From positions 62,001 through 126,000 of the forward strand of contig NZ_BOOO01000016.1 in assembly GCF_016863275.1 (NCBI RefSeq): a DNA stretch of 64,000 nucleotides, read 5' to 3'. This DNA is from Planotetraspora mira (GTDB lineage: Bacteria > Actinomycetota > Actinomycetes > Streptosporangiales > Streptosporangiaceae). Shown in pieces: positions 51,636 through 60,891 of the stretch; position 1 is the first letter of the stretch, and each line of letters opens with the position of its first letter. Under the pieces are notes generated by a model that worked only from the letters and a program-made list of their open reading frames with translations, did not search any database and was not told the origin of the DNA. The position numbers and the translations under genes are program-made.

Positions 51636-53480
51636 TTGAATCTGAGCCTGAGCGACATCGTGCCCCCCCTGCGCTGGACGGCGCCGAGTCAGGTGGAGCC
51701 GATCGCGAGCGATCCCGGCCTTCCCGACGCCTGGTGGCAGTCGCTTCCGCTCGACCGGGCCTGCGCCCTGGTGGGAACCGCGCAGGTCGCGTCCCGCCTC
51801 ACCGACCTCACCAGCGCCTGCTGGGAGCATCTCGTCCTCGGCGACATCCTGCCGCTGCTCAGATTCACCGATCCCGCGGACTGCCTCAAGACGCCGGGCT
51901 CGCGCGAGAGCGTGCACGAGCTCTTCGTCGGGGTGCTCGACAAGCTGCTGGCGACCGAGCCGTCGGACGAGCCCCCGACCGGTGCGCTGCCCGAGATCAT
52001 CGACCGGCTCTTCGCCCGTCTCGACGACCGGCAGCGGGCCATCGCGAGGGACCGGCTGTACTTCGACGCGTCGCAGAACCCCACCCAGACCGCGCAGCGG
52101 GCCACGCTCGACGAACTGGCCCAGAGGTTCTCCGTCACCCGCGAGCGGATCAGGCAGATCGAGCGCGATCTCCGCGAACACGTCCTGAGCTGGCTGGCCG
52201 GTCAGGAGGCCGCGCCTCTCAACGCGCACCTGTCCTGGTTGCACACCCGGCTCGGTTCCGCCGCGCCCGCGGACGAGCTCGCCGGCGCGGCGCCGTGGCA
52301 CCGGACGGAGCTGGCCACTCTCGCGATCCCCGCGTGGCGCTTCGTCCGCACCCTGCTCACCGGCTACGAGCAGGGTGACGGCTGGCTGGTCGCCGGAGGC
52401 GCGGAGGAGATGCGGGAGAAGACCCGGCAGCTGTTCACGGACGGCCCGCGGAAGCTGGAGGAGTCCGTCTCCCTGGTCTCCCAGCTCGGCGTCCGCGAGG
52501 ACCTGGCCGAGCGGTGGCTCGCCTCCGTCCCCCACCTGCGGGTGCTGGAGGGACACGTGGTCCTGTGGCCGCGCGGCGTCAACGACAAGGCGGAGGCGGT
52601 GCTGGCCGTCGCGGGCGCCCCCCTGAGCCCCGAGGAGATCCAGGAGCGGATCGGCGAGGACCACAGCGTCGTCGGCGTCCGCAACCAGCTCGCCTCGGAC
52701 GAGCGCTTCGTCCGCCTCGACCGCAACAAGTACGGCCTGCGGCGGTGGGGCGGCGGCGAGGAGTACCTCGGCATCCGCGAGATGATCGCCAGGGAGATCG
52801 AACGGGCGGGCGGCGAGGCGTCGGTCAACACGATCGTCGGCAACCTGACCTCGCGATACGAGGTGAGCGAGAGCTCGGTCCGCGCGTACGCGGGCGGCCC
52901 GGGGTTCGAGCGCACACAGCGCGGCTGGATCCGGGTCGCCGGGCCGGAGCAGGCCGAGCCGTACCATCCGCGCAAGGACGTCTCGATGACCCGGCGGTCC
53001 TTCCGCAGCCGCGACGGCCGCTGGTGGCACCGCGTCGACATCAACGCCGAGCATCTGCGCGGGTCGGGGTCCCCGCTGCCGACCGGTTTCGCCGCCCACC
53101 TGGGGATGGCGCCCGGAGGGCAGCTGACCACCTCCACACCGGCGGGCGACGTGGTGATCAGCTGGCACAACCAGCCGACCATGGGCTCCATCAGGCCGGT
53201 GCTGGTCGATTACAACGCCTCGGACGGCGACCACGTCTTCCTCACGGTCTCCGACGGCGGGGAACTGCTGACCCGCTTCCTCCCGGCCTCGGCGGCCGGG
53301 CTCCCGCCGCTCAACCGGGCCCTGCACCTCATCGGCTACACGGCCCCCGTGGCGTCCGACGCGGAGGGCATCCGGCTCATCGGCTCCCGCATCGGCCTTC
53401 CCGAGGGCGCGGCCCGCGAAGAGGTGCTCGAACGTCTCAGGGAACGGGGGGACCGGGACATCCTCGGCTTCCTCGCCTAG
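51636..53480 (+). CDS. Large protein with sigma-70 region-4-like HTH, paralogue B
   Basis: 614 residues from TTG 51636, the start that aligns with paralogue A (LNLSLSDIVPPLRW). Near residue 150-180 it has LDELAQRFSVTRERIRQIER, an almost perfect sigma-70 region 4.2 helix-turn-helix. Residues 325-430 form two apparent winged-helix units (LSPEEIQERIG, GVRNQLASDERFVRLDRNK; and a second with SVNTIVGNLTSRYEVSESS). The C-terminal 150 residues are shared with A (FRSRDGRWWHRVDI, PTGFAAHLGM, DHVFLTVSDGG, RERGDRDILGFLA). No sigma region 2, so not a working sigma factor. A DNA- or RNA-polymerase-binding partner of the helicase is inferred. Confidence 0.82.
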   Translation: MNLSLSDIVPPLRWTAPSQVEPIASDPGLPDAWWQSLPLDRACALVGTAQVASRLTDLTSACWEHLVLGDILPLLRFTDPADCLKTPGSRESVHELFVGVLDKLLATEPSDEPPTGALPEIIDRLFARLDDRQRAIARDRLYFDASQNPTQTAQRATLDELAQRFSVTRERIRQIERDLREHVLSWLAGQEAAPLNAHLSWLHTRLGSAAPADELAGAAPWHRTELATLAIPAWRFVRTLLTGYEQGDGWLVAGGAEEMREKTRQLFTDGPRKLEESVSLVSQLGVREDLAERWLASVPHLRVLEGHVVLWPRGVNDKAEAVLAVAGAPLSPEEIQERIGEDHSVVGVRNQLASDERFVRLDRNKYGLRRWGGGEEYLGIREMIAREIERAGGEASVNTIVGNLTSRYEVSESSVRAYAGGPGFERTQRGWIRVAGPEQAEPYHPRKDVSMTRRSFRSRDGRWWHRVDINAEHLRGSGSPLPTGFAAHLGMAPGGQLTTSTPAGDVVISWHNQPTMGSIRPVLVDYNASDGDHVFLTVSDGGELLTRFLPASAAGLPPLNRALHLIGYTAPVASDAEGIRLIGSRIGLPEGAAREEVLERLRERGDRDILGFLA

Positions 53481-53483
53481 GCT
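53478..53483 (+). promoter_or_regulatory. -10 hexamer TAGGCT overlapping the stop of paralogue B
   Basis: 7 nt before ATG 53491. TAG is the stop codon of paralogue B. Confidence 0.4.
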
Positions 53484-53490
53484 CGGGAGC

Positions 53491-54708
53491 ATGCTCCGGG
53501 TCTACGACACGCACGCCGGGCGGATGGATCCGGTGGTGGCCACGGGTTCGCGGGTGCTGCGGATGTACGTCTGCGGGCCCCCCGCCCACCGATACGCCCA
53601 CATCGGGGACCTCCGCTCGCTCCTGCTCGCCGATCTGGTCAGGCGGGTGGCGGAGCGACGGGGGCCACGGGTGATCGCCTGCCGGAGCGTCGCCGACGTG
53701 AGCGGCCACGGCGAAGCGGCGAGCCTCCTCGACGGCAAACCGCCCGCGCCGCTCTACGAGGACACCTTCCGCGCCGACGCGCTCGCCCTGAACATCCGCA
53801 CCCCGGAGCACACCCCGCGGGAGTCGGAGAACGTCGACGCGGTGATCGAACTGATCACCCGGCTGATCGAGCGGGGCCGGGCCCGTCCCACGCCCGACGG
53901 GTCGGTGCACTTCGACGCGGACCCCCAGCGGCCGCTGTGGACGGCCACCGTGCCCGCCTGGGACTCTCCCTGGGGCCCCGGCGCCCCCGGCCCCCACGTG
54001 GGCTGCTCGGCCCTGTCCCTGCGGCATCTCGGCGGGCGCGTCGACCTCTACGCCGGCGGCGACGCCGGCCATCGCGAGGGTGTGCGCGCCGAGTCGGGCG
54101 CGGCCACCGGCAGCAAGACGACCGCTCCCTGGCTCCACGGTGGGCGCCTGCTCTTCGAGGGCAGGCCGGCGGACGGGCTCGACCCGGTGCTCCTGTCCGA
54201 CGTGACGGAGGAGGGCCTCGACCCGCTGGCCGTACGGCTCGCGCTCATGGGGTGGCACTACCGGGAGCAGGCCGACCTCACCCGGGAGGGCCTCCGGACG
54301 GCGGCCAGGACTCTCCGACGCTGGCGGCGGCGGGTGGCCGACTGGGCGGAGTCGCCGAGTCGTCCCATCGACGCCGACCGGGCGGCGGCGGTCCAGCAGG
54401 CGCTCGACGACGACCTCGACATGCCGCGGGCTCTGGGGCTCCTGCACGACCTCGAGGACGACGACGGCGTGACGCCGGGCTCCCGGTTCGAGACGTTCCT
54501 CCTCTTCGACCACGTGCTCGGCCTCGACCTGTCGATCGACATCGGGAAGGTCCCCACGCTCCCGCCCGGTGCGGGAGAGCTTCTGCAGGCGCGCGAGCGT
54601 GCGCAGACGGGGGGCGACTGGGCCGCCTCCGACCGGCTCCGCGACGATCTGGCCGATCTCGGCGTGAAGGTCGCCGACACCCCGACCGGTCAGTCCTGGA
54701 CCCTCTGA
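53491..54708 (+). CDS. Cysteinyl-tRNA synthetase-like protein without catalytic signatures
   Basis: 405 residues, homologous to CysS/MshC along its length: [63 protein letters not shown] and a C-terminal helical end. HIGH is HIGD; the KMSKS segment is replaced by FEGRPADGL; of the four zinc ligands two Cys and one His seem kept and the last Glu is Val. It should not activate cysteine normally. It starts 10 nt after paralogue B. Convergent end overlap of 19 nt with the RraA-like gene. Not MshC, which keeps the signatures. Confidence 0.85.
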   Translation: MLRVYDTHAGRMDPVVATGSRVLRMYVCGPPAHRYAHIGDLRSLLLADLVRRVAERRGPRVIACRSVADVSGHGEAASLLDGKPPAPLYEDTFRADALALNIRTPEHTPRESENVDAVIELITRLIERGRARPTPDGSVHFDADPQRPLWTATVPAWDSPWGPGAPGPHVGCSALSLRHLGGRVDLYAGGDAGHREGVRAESGAATGSKTTAPWLHGGRLLFEGRPADGLDPVLLSDVTEEGLDPLAVRLALMGWHYREQADLTREGLRTAARTLRRWRRRVADWAESPSRPIDADRAAAVQQALDDDLDMPRALGLLHDLEDDDGVTPGSRFETFLLFDHVLGLDLSIDIGKVPTLPPGAGELLQARERAQTGGDWAASDRLRDDLADLGVKVADTPTGQSWTL

Positions 54709-55172
54709 GCGCTCACGACCACGCCGTCCTCGTCGCTGTAGAGCCACTCGCCAGGCACGAACGTCACTTCGCCGAAGGTCACGGGGACGCCGATCTCGCC
54801 CCGCCCCTCCTTCGCGCTTCTGCGCGGGTTGGACCCGAGGGCCTTGACGCCGAGGTCGAGCCCGGCCAGCGCCGCCGTGTCCCTGACCGCGCCGTTGATG
54901 ATCACACCCGACCACCCGTTCCGCACGGCGGACGCCGCGATGAGGTCGCCCAGCAGCGCCGTCCGCAACGATCCGCCGCCGTCCACGACCAGGACCCGCC
55001 CCTTCCCGGGTGTCCCGAGCACCTGTTTGACGAGCGCGTTGTCCTCCAGGCAGCGGACCGTCTCGATCCCCCCGGAGAACCGGGTGCGGGAGCCGTACGA
55101 GCGGAACTGGGTGACGCAACTGCTCAGCGCGTCGCCGTGGGCGTCGAGCAGGTCAGCGGTCGTGAACGTCAT
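54690..55172 (-). CDS. RraA-family protein (ribonuclease E inhibitor / HMG aldolase-like)
   Basis: A 160-residue protein of the RraA fold: [33 protein letters not shown] and [10 protein letters not shown] are the family segments, with Arg and Asp residues that bind Mg2+ and oxaloacetate-type substrates in the aldolase members. Either regulation of RNase E or HMG/oxaloacetate lyase activity is possible. GAGAGGGA lies 5 nt before ATG. Confidence 0.9.
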   Translation of the reverse strand: MTFTTADLLDAHGDALSSCVTQFRSYGSRTRFSGGIETVRCLEDNALVKQVLGTPGKGRVLVVDGGGSLRTALLGDLIAASAVRNGWSGVIINGAVRDTAALAGLDLGVKALGSNPRRSAKEGRGEIGVPVTFGEVTFVPGEWLYSDEDGVVVSAQRVQD

Positions 55173-55605
55173 GATCGGATCGTCCCTCTCGCGATCGGCG
55201 CCACCGGACTGCCTTGTGGGGGTAGCCGCCGTCGTCCAGGCCTGCCAACCGCTCGAAGGCGTTCCACGACGCAGGGTTACCGCACAGGGCGTAGGACACG
55301 CCCGAGGCGACGAGGTACAGCACGATCATGGGGAGACCGACGCACGCCACGTACTGGCTGGCGTGCCGGGCCTCGTGGTCGAGCAGCCTGCCGGTGAGGT
55401 AGCCGTCGGCGTTCTTGGTGAGGACCACGTTGCCCACCGTGAACGCCCCCGCGACGGGGAAGGGGATGCGGTACCCGTGGGCGAAGATCAGCCCCTGCTC
55501 GCCCCTGCGCGGCCGCGCACCGCCGATCAGTGCGATGAGCAGGCCGGCCGGAGTGGAGAGGTTGACGTAGTTGATCACCTGCCGGGTTCGGTGCCATCGC
55601 CGCAT
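55153..55605 (-). CDS. Small membrane protein with HEARH (HExxH) motif
   Basis: 150 residues from ATG 55605. Two to three hydrophobic segments ([45 protein letters not shown]). Between them is [12 protein letters not shown], a zinc-peptidase HExxH signature at a membrane face. A third ligand is not identified. The gene runs 20 nt into rraA (different frame). The ribosome-binding site GAGGTC is very close to ATG. Proteolytic function is inference. Confidence 0.7.
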   Translation of the reverse strand: MRRWHRTRQVINYVNLSTPAGLLIALIGGARPRRGEQGLIFAHGYRIPFPVAGAFTVGNVVLTKNADGYLTGRLLDHEARHASQYVACVGLPMIVLYLVASGVSYALCGNPASWNAFERLAGLDDGGYPHKAVRWRRSREGRSDHDVHDR

Positions 55606-55649
55606 GACCTCAGAATCGGCGAAGGCCGCCCCGAGGTAAAGCACCTGTC

Positions 55650-56027
55650 TCAGGTGCCGCCTGGCGACTTCAGGAGCCACGACCCGCTGGAGCGGGTGAA
55701 CATGATGGCGGCCGCGACGGCGACGGCTCCGCCGTAGAGGTACCAGTACCCCGCCGAGTCCCCGGCGATGGCCAGGTCTCCGGCGGGCTGCCGGGTGGCG
55801 AGCAGGAACGACGACACGAGCCAGCCCAGCGCCGGCGCCGTCGCCCCGAGCCTGCCGCCCATCAGCCTGCCCATGGCGTACGGCACGGCGAACAGGATCA
55901 GGAGCCATCCCAGCGCGGCAATCGGCACATTTCCGGCATACCAGGAGTGCTCGAACCCGCCGACGACACCCAGCACGAGGCCCAGCAGGAACAGCATGCC
56001 GTAGGCCGCGCCCGTCACCGCTGTCAT
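55650..56027 (-). CDS. DUF6113-like membrane protein
   Basis: A 125-residue protein with four hydrophobic helices (MLFLLGLVLGVVGGFEHSWY, GWLLILFAVPYAMGRLMGG and two more). Located 10 nt after mshB in the same direction, the position typical of DUF6113 proteins in actinobacteria. ATG 56027 is chosen; a longer frame overlaps the mshB end. Role unknown. Confidence 0.75.
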   Translation of the reverse strand: MTAVTGAAYGMLFLLGLVLGVVGGFEHSWYAGNVPIAALGWLLILFAVPYAMGRLMGGRLGATAPALGWLVSSFLLATRQPAGDLAIAGDSAGYWYLYGGAVAVAAAIMFTRSSGSWLLKSPGGT

Positions 56028-56037
56028 GCCGCCGAGG

Positions 56038-56943
56038 TTAGCGGATGCCCGCGAACAGGTCGTCCTCGCGGTTGTAGGGCTCACCGATGCCGCCGGCCTC
56101 ATAGGGGGCGCCGGCGCCGGACGGCCCGGGGACCCCGGCGCGCAGGATGAAGTGCTCGACGCCGAGGACCTGCTGTCCGATCTTGTTCGAGAGCGCGAAC
56201 CACGGGGCGTCGACGGCGATCTGGGAGGCGTGCGCCCGCATGGCGTCGAGCTTCTCCTCCACGTGGGGCCGGGCGTCGATCTCCGTCGTGACGTCCCCGT
56301 CCGCGCAGCCGAAGGGCATGTCGTCGGAGTCGACGTTCCAGAACTCCACGTCGGCGTCGCGCATCGCCTCGGCCGTCCGCCTCATCACCGATTTGGGCAT
56401 CGCCGTGTAGTAGAACTTCGCGATCCGCCACGGGTCGCCGCCCGGATGGCGGGAGTCCGCGGCGAGCTGGAAGGCGCGCCAGGCCACCCGGTGGGCCTGG
56501 ATGTGGTCGGGGTGCCCGTAGAAGCCGTTCTCGTCGTAGGTGACCAGGACCTGCGGCCGGACCTGGCGGATCACAGTCACGAGCTCGCCCGCGGCCTCGT
56601 CGAGATCCGCCCGCCAGAAGCAGCCGGGGCGGTCGTTGGTCGCCGCGCCCATCATCCCCGAGTCGCGCCAGCGGCCCGCTCCGCCGAGGAACCGGTGATC
56701 GGTGACGCCGAGCGCCTTGCACGCCGCGGCGAGCTCGCCGATACGGTACTGACCGAGGGTGTCGTCGCGTTCGGCCGCGTGGTGGGCGAGCTCCGGCGGG
56801 ATGATCTCCCCCTCCTCGCCGAGCGTGCAGGTGACCAGCGTGACATGGGCGCCCTCGGCCACATATCTGGCCATCGTCGCTCCCGTGCCGATCGATTCGT
56901 CGTCGGGATGGGCGTGAACGAGCAGCAGGCGCCGATCAGTCAT
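56038..56943 (-). CDS. mshB: MshB, GlcNAc-Ins deacetylase of mycothiol biosynthesis
   Basis: A 301-residue LmbE/PIG-L family zinc deacetylase. AHPDDE at residues 11-16 and [10 protein letters not shown] in the middle supply the zinc His/Asp ligands and catalytic Asp. It hydrolyses N-acetylglucosaminyl-inositol in mycothiol synthesis; the conserved mshB-DUF6113 pair supports this over the related Mca amidase. Start ATG 56943 with TAGGCT 7 nt upstream; GGAGG also lies close to ATG. Confidence 0.93.
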   Translation of the reverse strand: MTDRRLLLVHAHPDDESIGTGATMARYVAEGAHVTLVTCTLGEEGEIIPPELAHHAAERDDTLGQYRIGELAAACKALGVTDHRFLGGAGRWRDSGMMGAATNDRPGCFWRADLDEAAGELVTVIRQVRPQVLVTYDENGFYGHPDHIQAHRVAWRAFQLAADSRHPGGDPWRIAKFYYTAMPKSVMRRTAEAMRDADVEFWNVDSDDMPFGCADGDVTTEIDARPHVEEKLDAMRAHASQIAVDAPWFALSNKIGQQVLGVEHFILRAGVPGPSGAGAPYEAGGIGEPYNREDDLFAGIR

Positions 56944-56950
56944 GCCTCCG

Positions 56951-56956
56951 AGCCTA
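56951..56956 (-). promoter_or_regulatory. -10 hexamer TAGGCT before mshB
   Basis: 7 nt before ATG 56943, so the mshB mRNA may be leaderless. Confidence 0.4.
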
Positions 56957-57000
56957 GGTCATCGCCCTGACCGTCGAGCCAGCTGACAGTATGTGGGGCT

Positions 57001-59073
57001 ATGACTGAGAGCTTCCCGCGGCTGTATGCCAGGACCCGCCGGTTCACCCTTGGAATCCCCCGTGGTTTCACGGTCTCTCCGGAAGGCGGCCGGGTCGTCT
57101 TCCTCCGGACAAAGTCGGGCACGGATTCGGTCACGTGCCTGTGGGAGCTCGACGCCGCCACGGGGGTCGAGCGTCTGGCCGTCGACCCGCTCTCGCTGGG
57201 GGCCGCCGACGAGGACCTGCCCGCGGAGGAGCGGGCCCGCCGCGAGAGGTCGAGGGAGTCGGCCGGCGGCGTCGTCGCCTACGCGACGGACCGCGAGGTG
57301 CGGCAGGCCGTCTTCGCGCTGTCCGGCGAGCTCCACCTGGCCGACATCGCCACAGGTGCCGTGCGCAGGCTCACGACCCCGGGCGCGGTGATCGACCCCC
57401 GGCTGAGCCCCGACGGGACCCGGGTGGCCTACGTCACGGCGGGCGCCCTGCACGTCCAGGACGTGGCGACGGGCGAGGACCTGGTGCTGGCCGCGCCCGA
57501 GGGTGACGAGATCGCCTACGGCCTGGCGGAGTTCATCGCCGCCGAGGAGATGGACCGCATGCGCGGCTACTGGTGGGCCCCTTCCGGTGACCGCCTGCTG
57601 GCCGCGCGCGTCGACGAGTCGCCGGTCGGGTTGTGGCACATCGCCGACCCCGCGAACCCCGACCGCCCCGCGACGGCGCAGCGCTATCCGGCCGCCGGCA
57701 CGGCCAACGCGAAGGTCTCGCTGTTCGTGCTCGGCCTCGACGGCTCCCGGGTCGAGGTGCCGTTCGAGCAGGAGTATCTGGTGACGGCCTCCTGGAACGG
57801 GCACGGCGCGGACATCGTCACGCTCTCCCGTGACCAGAGGACCAGGCGCCTGTTCTCCGTCGACACCTCGACCGGCGCTACGGACCTCGTCAGGGAGGAC
57901 ACCGACCCGGCCTGGCTGGACATCGTCCCCGGCGTGCCCGGCCGCCTGTCCGACGGACGCCTCGTCTGGGTGACGGTCGCCGAGGGCGGGCATCGCCTGT
58001 TCATCGGCGATGAGCCGGTGACGCCGCCGTCGTTGCAGGTGCGGGCGGTGCTCGACGTCGACGGCGACACCGTCCTGTTCACGGCCTCGACGGAGCCCAC
58101 CGAGATCCAGCTGTGGACCTACTCGGGCGGCTCGCTCCGCCCGGTGACCACCGAGCCCGGCGTGCACTCCGGCCGCCTCTCCGGCGGCGTCACCGTCATC
58201 CTGCGGCAGAGCGTCCAGGCCGAGGGCATGTCGGTGACGGTCGTGCGCCGCGACGGCGCCTCGGTGCCCATCGCCTCGGTCGCCGAGCGGCCCGGCCTCG
58301 AACCGCGGGTCTCACTCGTGCGCGCGGGATCGCGCGACCTGTCCACCGCCGTCCTGCTGCCGTCCTGGCACATCCCCGGCTCCCGCCGCCTGCCCGTCCT
58401 GATGGACCCGTACGGCGGGCCGCACGCGCAGCGGGTCCTCGCCGCCGGACGGATGTTCCTGGAGCCCCAGTGGTGGGCCGAGCAGGGCTTCGCCGTGGTG
58501 GTCTCCGACGGCAGGGGCACGCCCGGACGTGGCCCCGCGTTCGAGCGCGAGGTGCGGCATGACCTGTCCCTGGCGCTCGAGGACCAGGTGGACGCCCTCC
58601 AGGGGGTGGCCGCGCTGCATCCCGACGACCTCGACCTGTCGCGGGTGGCGATCAGGGGCTGGTCGTTCGGCGGCTACCTGGCGGCCCTCGCGGTGCTCCG
58701 CAGGCCCGACGTCTTCCACGCCGCCGTCGCCGGAGCCCCCGTCACCGACTGGCGGCTCTACGACACCTGCTACACCGAGCGTTACCTCGGCCACCCCGAC
58801 GAGGGGCACTACGAGGCGTCGTCGCTGATCGGCGACGCGGAGAAGCTCGAGCGGCCGCTCCTGCTGGTGCACGGCCTGGCCGACGACAACGTGGTCGCGG
58901 CGCACACGCTCAGGTTGTCGTCGGCCCTGCTGGCGGCGGGCCGGCCGCACACCGTCCTGCCTCTGTCCGGAGTCACCCACATGACCCCGCAGGAGGTCGT
59001 CGCGGAGAACCTGCTGCTGCTCCAGCTGCAGTTCCTCACCAGCTCGCTCGGCGGGGAGTTCCGCCGGGATTGA
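57001..59073 (+). CDS. Prolyl oligopeptidase family S9 peptidase (DPP IV-like)
   Basis: 690 residues. An N-terminal DPPIV-type beta-propeller (to about 430), then an alpha/beta-hydrolase domain with the nucleophile Ser in GWSFGGYL (about 554), Asp in GLADDNV (about 627) and His in VTHMTPQ (about 660). FAVVVSDGRGTPGRG precedes the catalytic core, and AEFIAAEEMDR in the propeller is the Glu motif that binds the free N-terminus in DPP IV. No signal peptide, so cytosolic dipeptidyl-peptidase activity is likely. Confidence 0.93.
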   Translation: MTESFPRLYARTRRFTLGIPRGFTVSPEGGRVVFLRTKSGTDSVTCLWELDAATGVERLAVDPLSLGAADEDLPAEERARRERSRESAGGVVAYATDREVRQAVFALSGELHLADIATGAVRRLTTPGAVIDPRLSPDGTRVAYVTAGALHVQDVATGEDLVLAAPEGDEIAYGLAEFIAAEEMDRMRGYWWAPSGDRLLAARVDESPVGLWHIADPANPDRPATAQRYPAAGTANAKVSLFVLGLDGSRVEVPFEQEYLVTASWNGHGADIVTLSRDQRTRRLFSVDTSTGATDLVREDTDPAWLDIVPGVPGRLSDGRLVWVTVAEGGHRLFIGDEPVTPPSLQVRAVLDVDGDTVLFTASTEPTEIQLWTYSGGSLRPVTTEPGVHSGRLSGGVTVILRQSVQAEGMSVTVVRRDGASVPIASVAERPGLEPRVSLVRAGSRDLSTAVLLPSWHIPGSRRLPVLMDPYGGPHAQRVLAAGRMFLEPQWWAEQGFAVVVSDGRGTPGRGPAFEREVRHDLSLALEDQVDALQGVAALHPDDLDLSRVAIRGWSFGGYLAALAVLRRPDVFHAAVAGAPVTDWRLYDTCYTERYLGHPDEGHYEASSLIGDAEKLERPLLLVHGLADDNVVAAHTLRLSSALLAAGRPHTVLPLSGVTHMTPQEVVAENLLLLQLQFLTSSLGGEFRRD

Positions 59074-59088
59074 GCCGCACGAACGGCC

Positions 59089-59133
59089 TGAGGGCGGCCG
59101 GTCCCGCGATCGTCGCGGGGCCGGCCGCCCTCG
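59089..59133. terminator. Strong bidirectional terminator hairpin
   Basis: A stem of about 19-20 bp (arms near 59090-59108 and 59114-59132, one G-U pair) with the loop ATCGT, between the convergent S9 peptidase and ABC exporter genes. No T-tract on either strand, as is common in actinobacteria. Confidence 0.75.
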
Positions 59134-59140
59134 GCCGTCC

Positions 59141-60889
59141 TCACCTGCCCTTGCCGTGCCAGCTGTCCCACAGGGCGGCGTACGCCCCGCCGGCCGCGAC
59201 GAGCTCGTCATGGGAGCCGAGCTCGCTGACGCGTCCGTCCTCCACGACGGCCACGCGGTCGGCGTCGTGGGCGGTGTAGAGCCGGTGCGCGATCGCGATC
59301 ACCGTACGGCCGTCCAGGACGGCGGCCAGCGAACGCTCCAGGTGCCGGGCCGCCCGCGGGTCGATCAACGAGGTGGCCTCGTCGAGCACCAGCGTGTGCG
59401 GATCGGCCAGGACGAGCCGCGCGAGCGCGAGCTGCTGTGCCTGGGCCGGGGAGACGGCCTCGCCGCCCGACCCGACGATCGTGTCCAGGCCCTCGTCGAG
59501 GGCCTCGGCCCAGTCCCAGGCGTCCACGGCCTCCAGCGCCCTGCGGACATCGTCGTCCGTCGCGTCCGGCCGCCCGATCAGCACGTTGTCGCGGAGCGTC
59601 CCGCGGAACACGTGGTGCTCCTGCGTGACGAGCGCCACGTGGCCCCGCAGGTCGTCGAGTGGCAGCTCGACGAGCTCGACGCCGCCGACGGTGACGGAGC
59701 CGGTCCCGGGACCGTGGATGCCCGCGAGCAGGCGCCCGAGCGTGGACTTGCCCGCGCCTGACGGGCCGACCATGGCGAGCCGCTCCCCCGCCCGGACGTC
59801 GAGGTCGATGCCGTGCAGCACGTTGTGACCCTCGCGGTAGGCGTAGGTCACGCCGGTCGCCTTCAGCTCCTCGCCGTCGGGCCGCGCGCCACCGGCCACA
59901 CGGTCGTCCGGCACGTTGACCACGCCCAGCAGCCGGGCCATGGACGCCCCGCCGACCTGGAGCTCGTCCATCCACGACAACACCCGGTCGAGCGGGTCGA
60001 TCAGCTGCTGCACGTACAGCGTGGCGGCGGTCACCTGGGCGAGGGAGACCCAGCCCTCGGCGTGGAACAACCCTCCCAGCAGGAGGGTCGCCACGACGGG
60101 GATCACGTAGCCGATCTCGACGGAAGGGAACCAGACCGTCCGCAGGCCGAGGGTGTAGCGCTCCGCCGCGAAAGACCGCGCGATGTCGCCGTCCGTCCGC
60201 TGGTGGCGGCGCTTCTGGATGCCCAGGGCCTCGACGGTCCTGGCGCCCTCGACGGTCTCGGACAGGCCTTCGGTCATGTCCGCGTAGGCCGCGTTCTCGC
60301 GGAGGTATCCGTCCCTGGCCCGCTTCAGGTACCACCTGGTGGAGATCCACAACACGGGGACCGCCACCAGGGAGGGCACCGCCATGACCGGGCCGACGAG
60401 CAGCAGCGCGCCCAGGGCGAACACGCACGTGACGACCGCGATCAGCGTCTCCGGGACGGCGTGCCGTACGGACCTGGACAGGGCGTCCACGTCCCGCGAC
60501 GTGCGTGTGATGAGGTCGCCGGAGCCGGCTCGCTCCACCGTCGACAGCGGCAGGGCGAGCACCTGGTCGACGAAGTCCTCGCGGAGCTCGGCCAGCACCT
60601 TCTCGCCGAGGCGCGAGGACGCGTAGACCGCCAACCGCACCAGGACGGCCTGCACGACGACGAATCCCGCGATGGCCAGCGCGATCGTGTCCACGTGGAC
60701 GTCGCCGGACCCGTCGGCGACGGCCTGGACCAGCTCGCCCAGCAGCCGCGGCGAGGCGAGGCCCGAGATCGCCGCGAGGGCGTGCAGGGACAGCGCCAGT
60801 CCGAGTTCCTTCGGATACTTCAGGGTCAGCCGCCGCGCGTAGGCACGCACCTGCGCGCGGTCGGCGACCGGCAGAATCCGGCTTGCCAT
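59141..60889 (-). CDS. ABC exporter half-transporter, ATP-binding subunit with intact P-loop
   Basis: 582 residues: six-helix exporter domain (1-320) and NBD. Walker A is GPSGAGKST, Walker B TLVLDEATSLID, and H-loop AIAHRLY. The signature is changed: VSPAQAQQLALAR instead of LSGGQ. It lies 2 nt after the partner subunit. In the heterodimer this P-loop faces the good signature of the partner, giving one functional ATP site. The substrate is unknown. A longer frame upstream is only out-of-frame partner sequence. Confidence 0.92.
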   Translation of the reverse strand: MASRILPVADRAQVRAYARRLTLKYPKELGLALSLHALAAISGLASPRLLGELVQAVADGSGDVHVDTIALAIAGFVVVQAVLVRLAVYASSRLGEKVLAELREDFVDQVLALPLSTVERAGSGDLITRTSRDVDALSRSVRHAVPETLIAVVTCVFALGALLLVGPVMAVPSLVAVPVLWISTRWYLKRARDGYLRENAAYADMTEGLSETVEGARTVEALGIQKRRHQRTDGDIARSFAAERYTLGLRTVWFPSVEIGYVIPVVATLLLGGLFHAEGWVSLAQVTAATLYVQQLIDPLDRVLSWMDELQVGGASMARLLGVVNVPDDRVAGGARPDGEELKATGVTYAYREGHNVLHGIDLDVRAGERLAMVGPSGAGKSTLGRLLAGIHGPGTGSVTVGGVELVELPLDDLRGHVALVTQEHHVFRGTLRDNVLIGRPDATDDDVRRALEAVDAWDWAEALDEGLDTIVGSGGEAVSPAQAQQLALARLVLADPHTLVLDEATSLIDPRAARHLERSLAAVLDGRTVIAIAHRLYTAHDADRVAVVEDGRVSELGSHDELVAAGGAYAALWDSWHGKGR

Positions 60890-60891
60890 GG

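Noticed and set aside
51636-53480. Complete sigma factor
   Set aside because: Only a region-4.2-like HTH is present; no region 2 for -10 recognition or core binding is seen.
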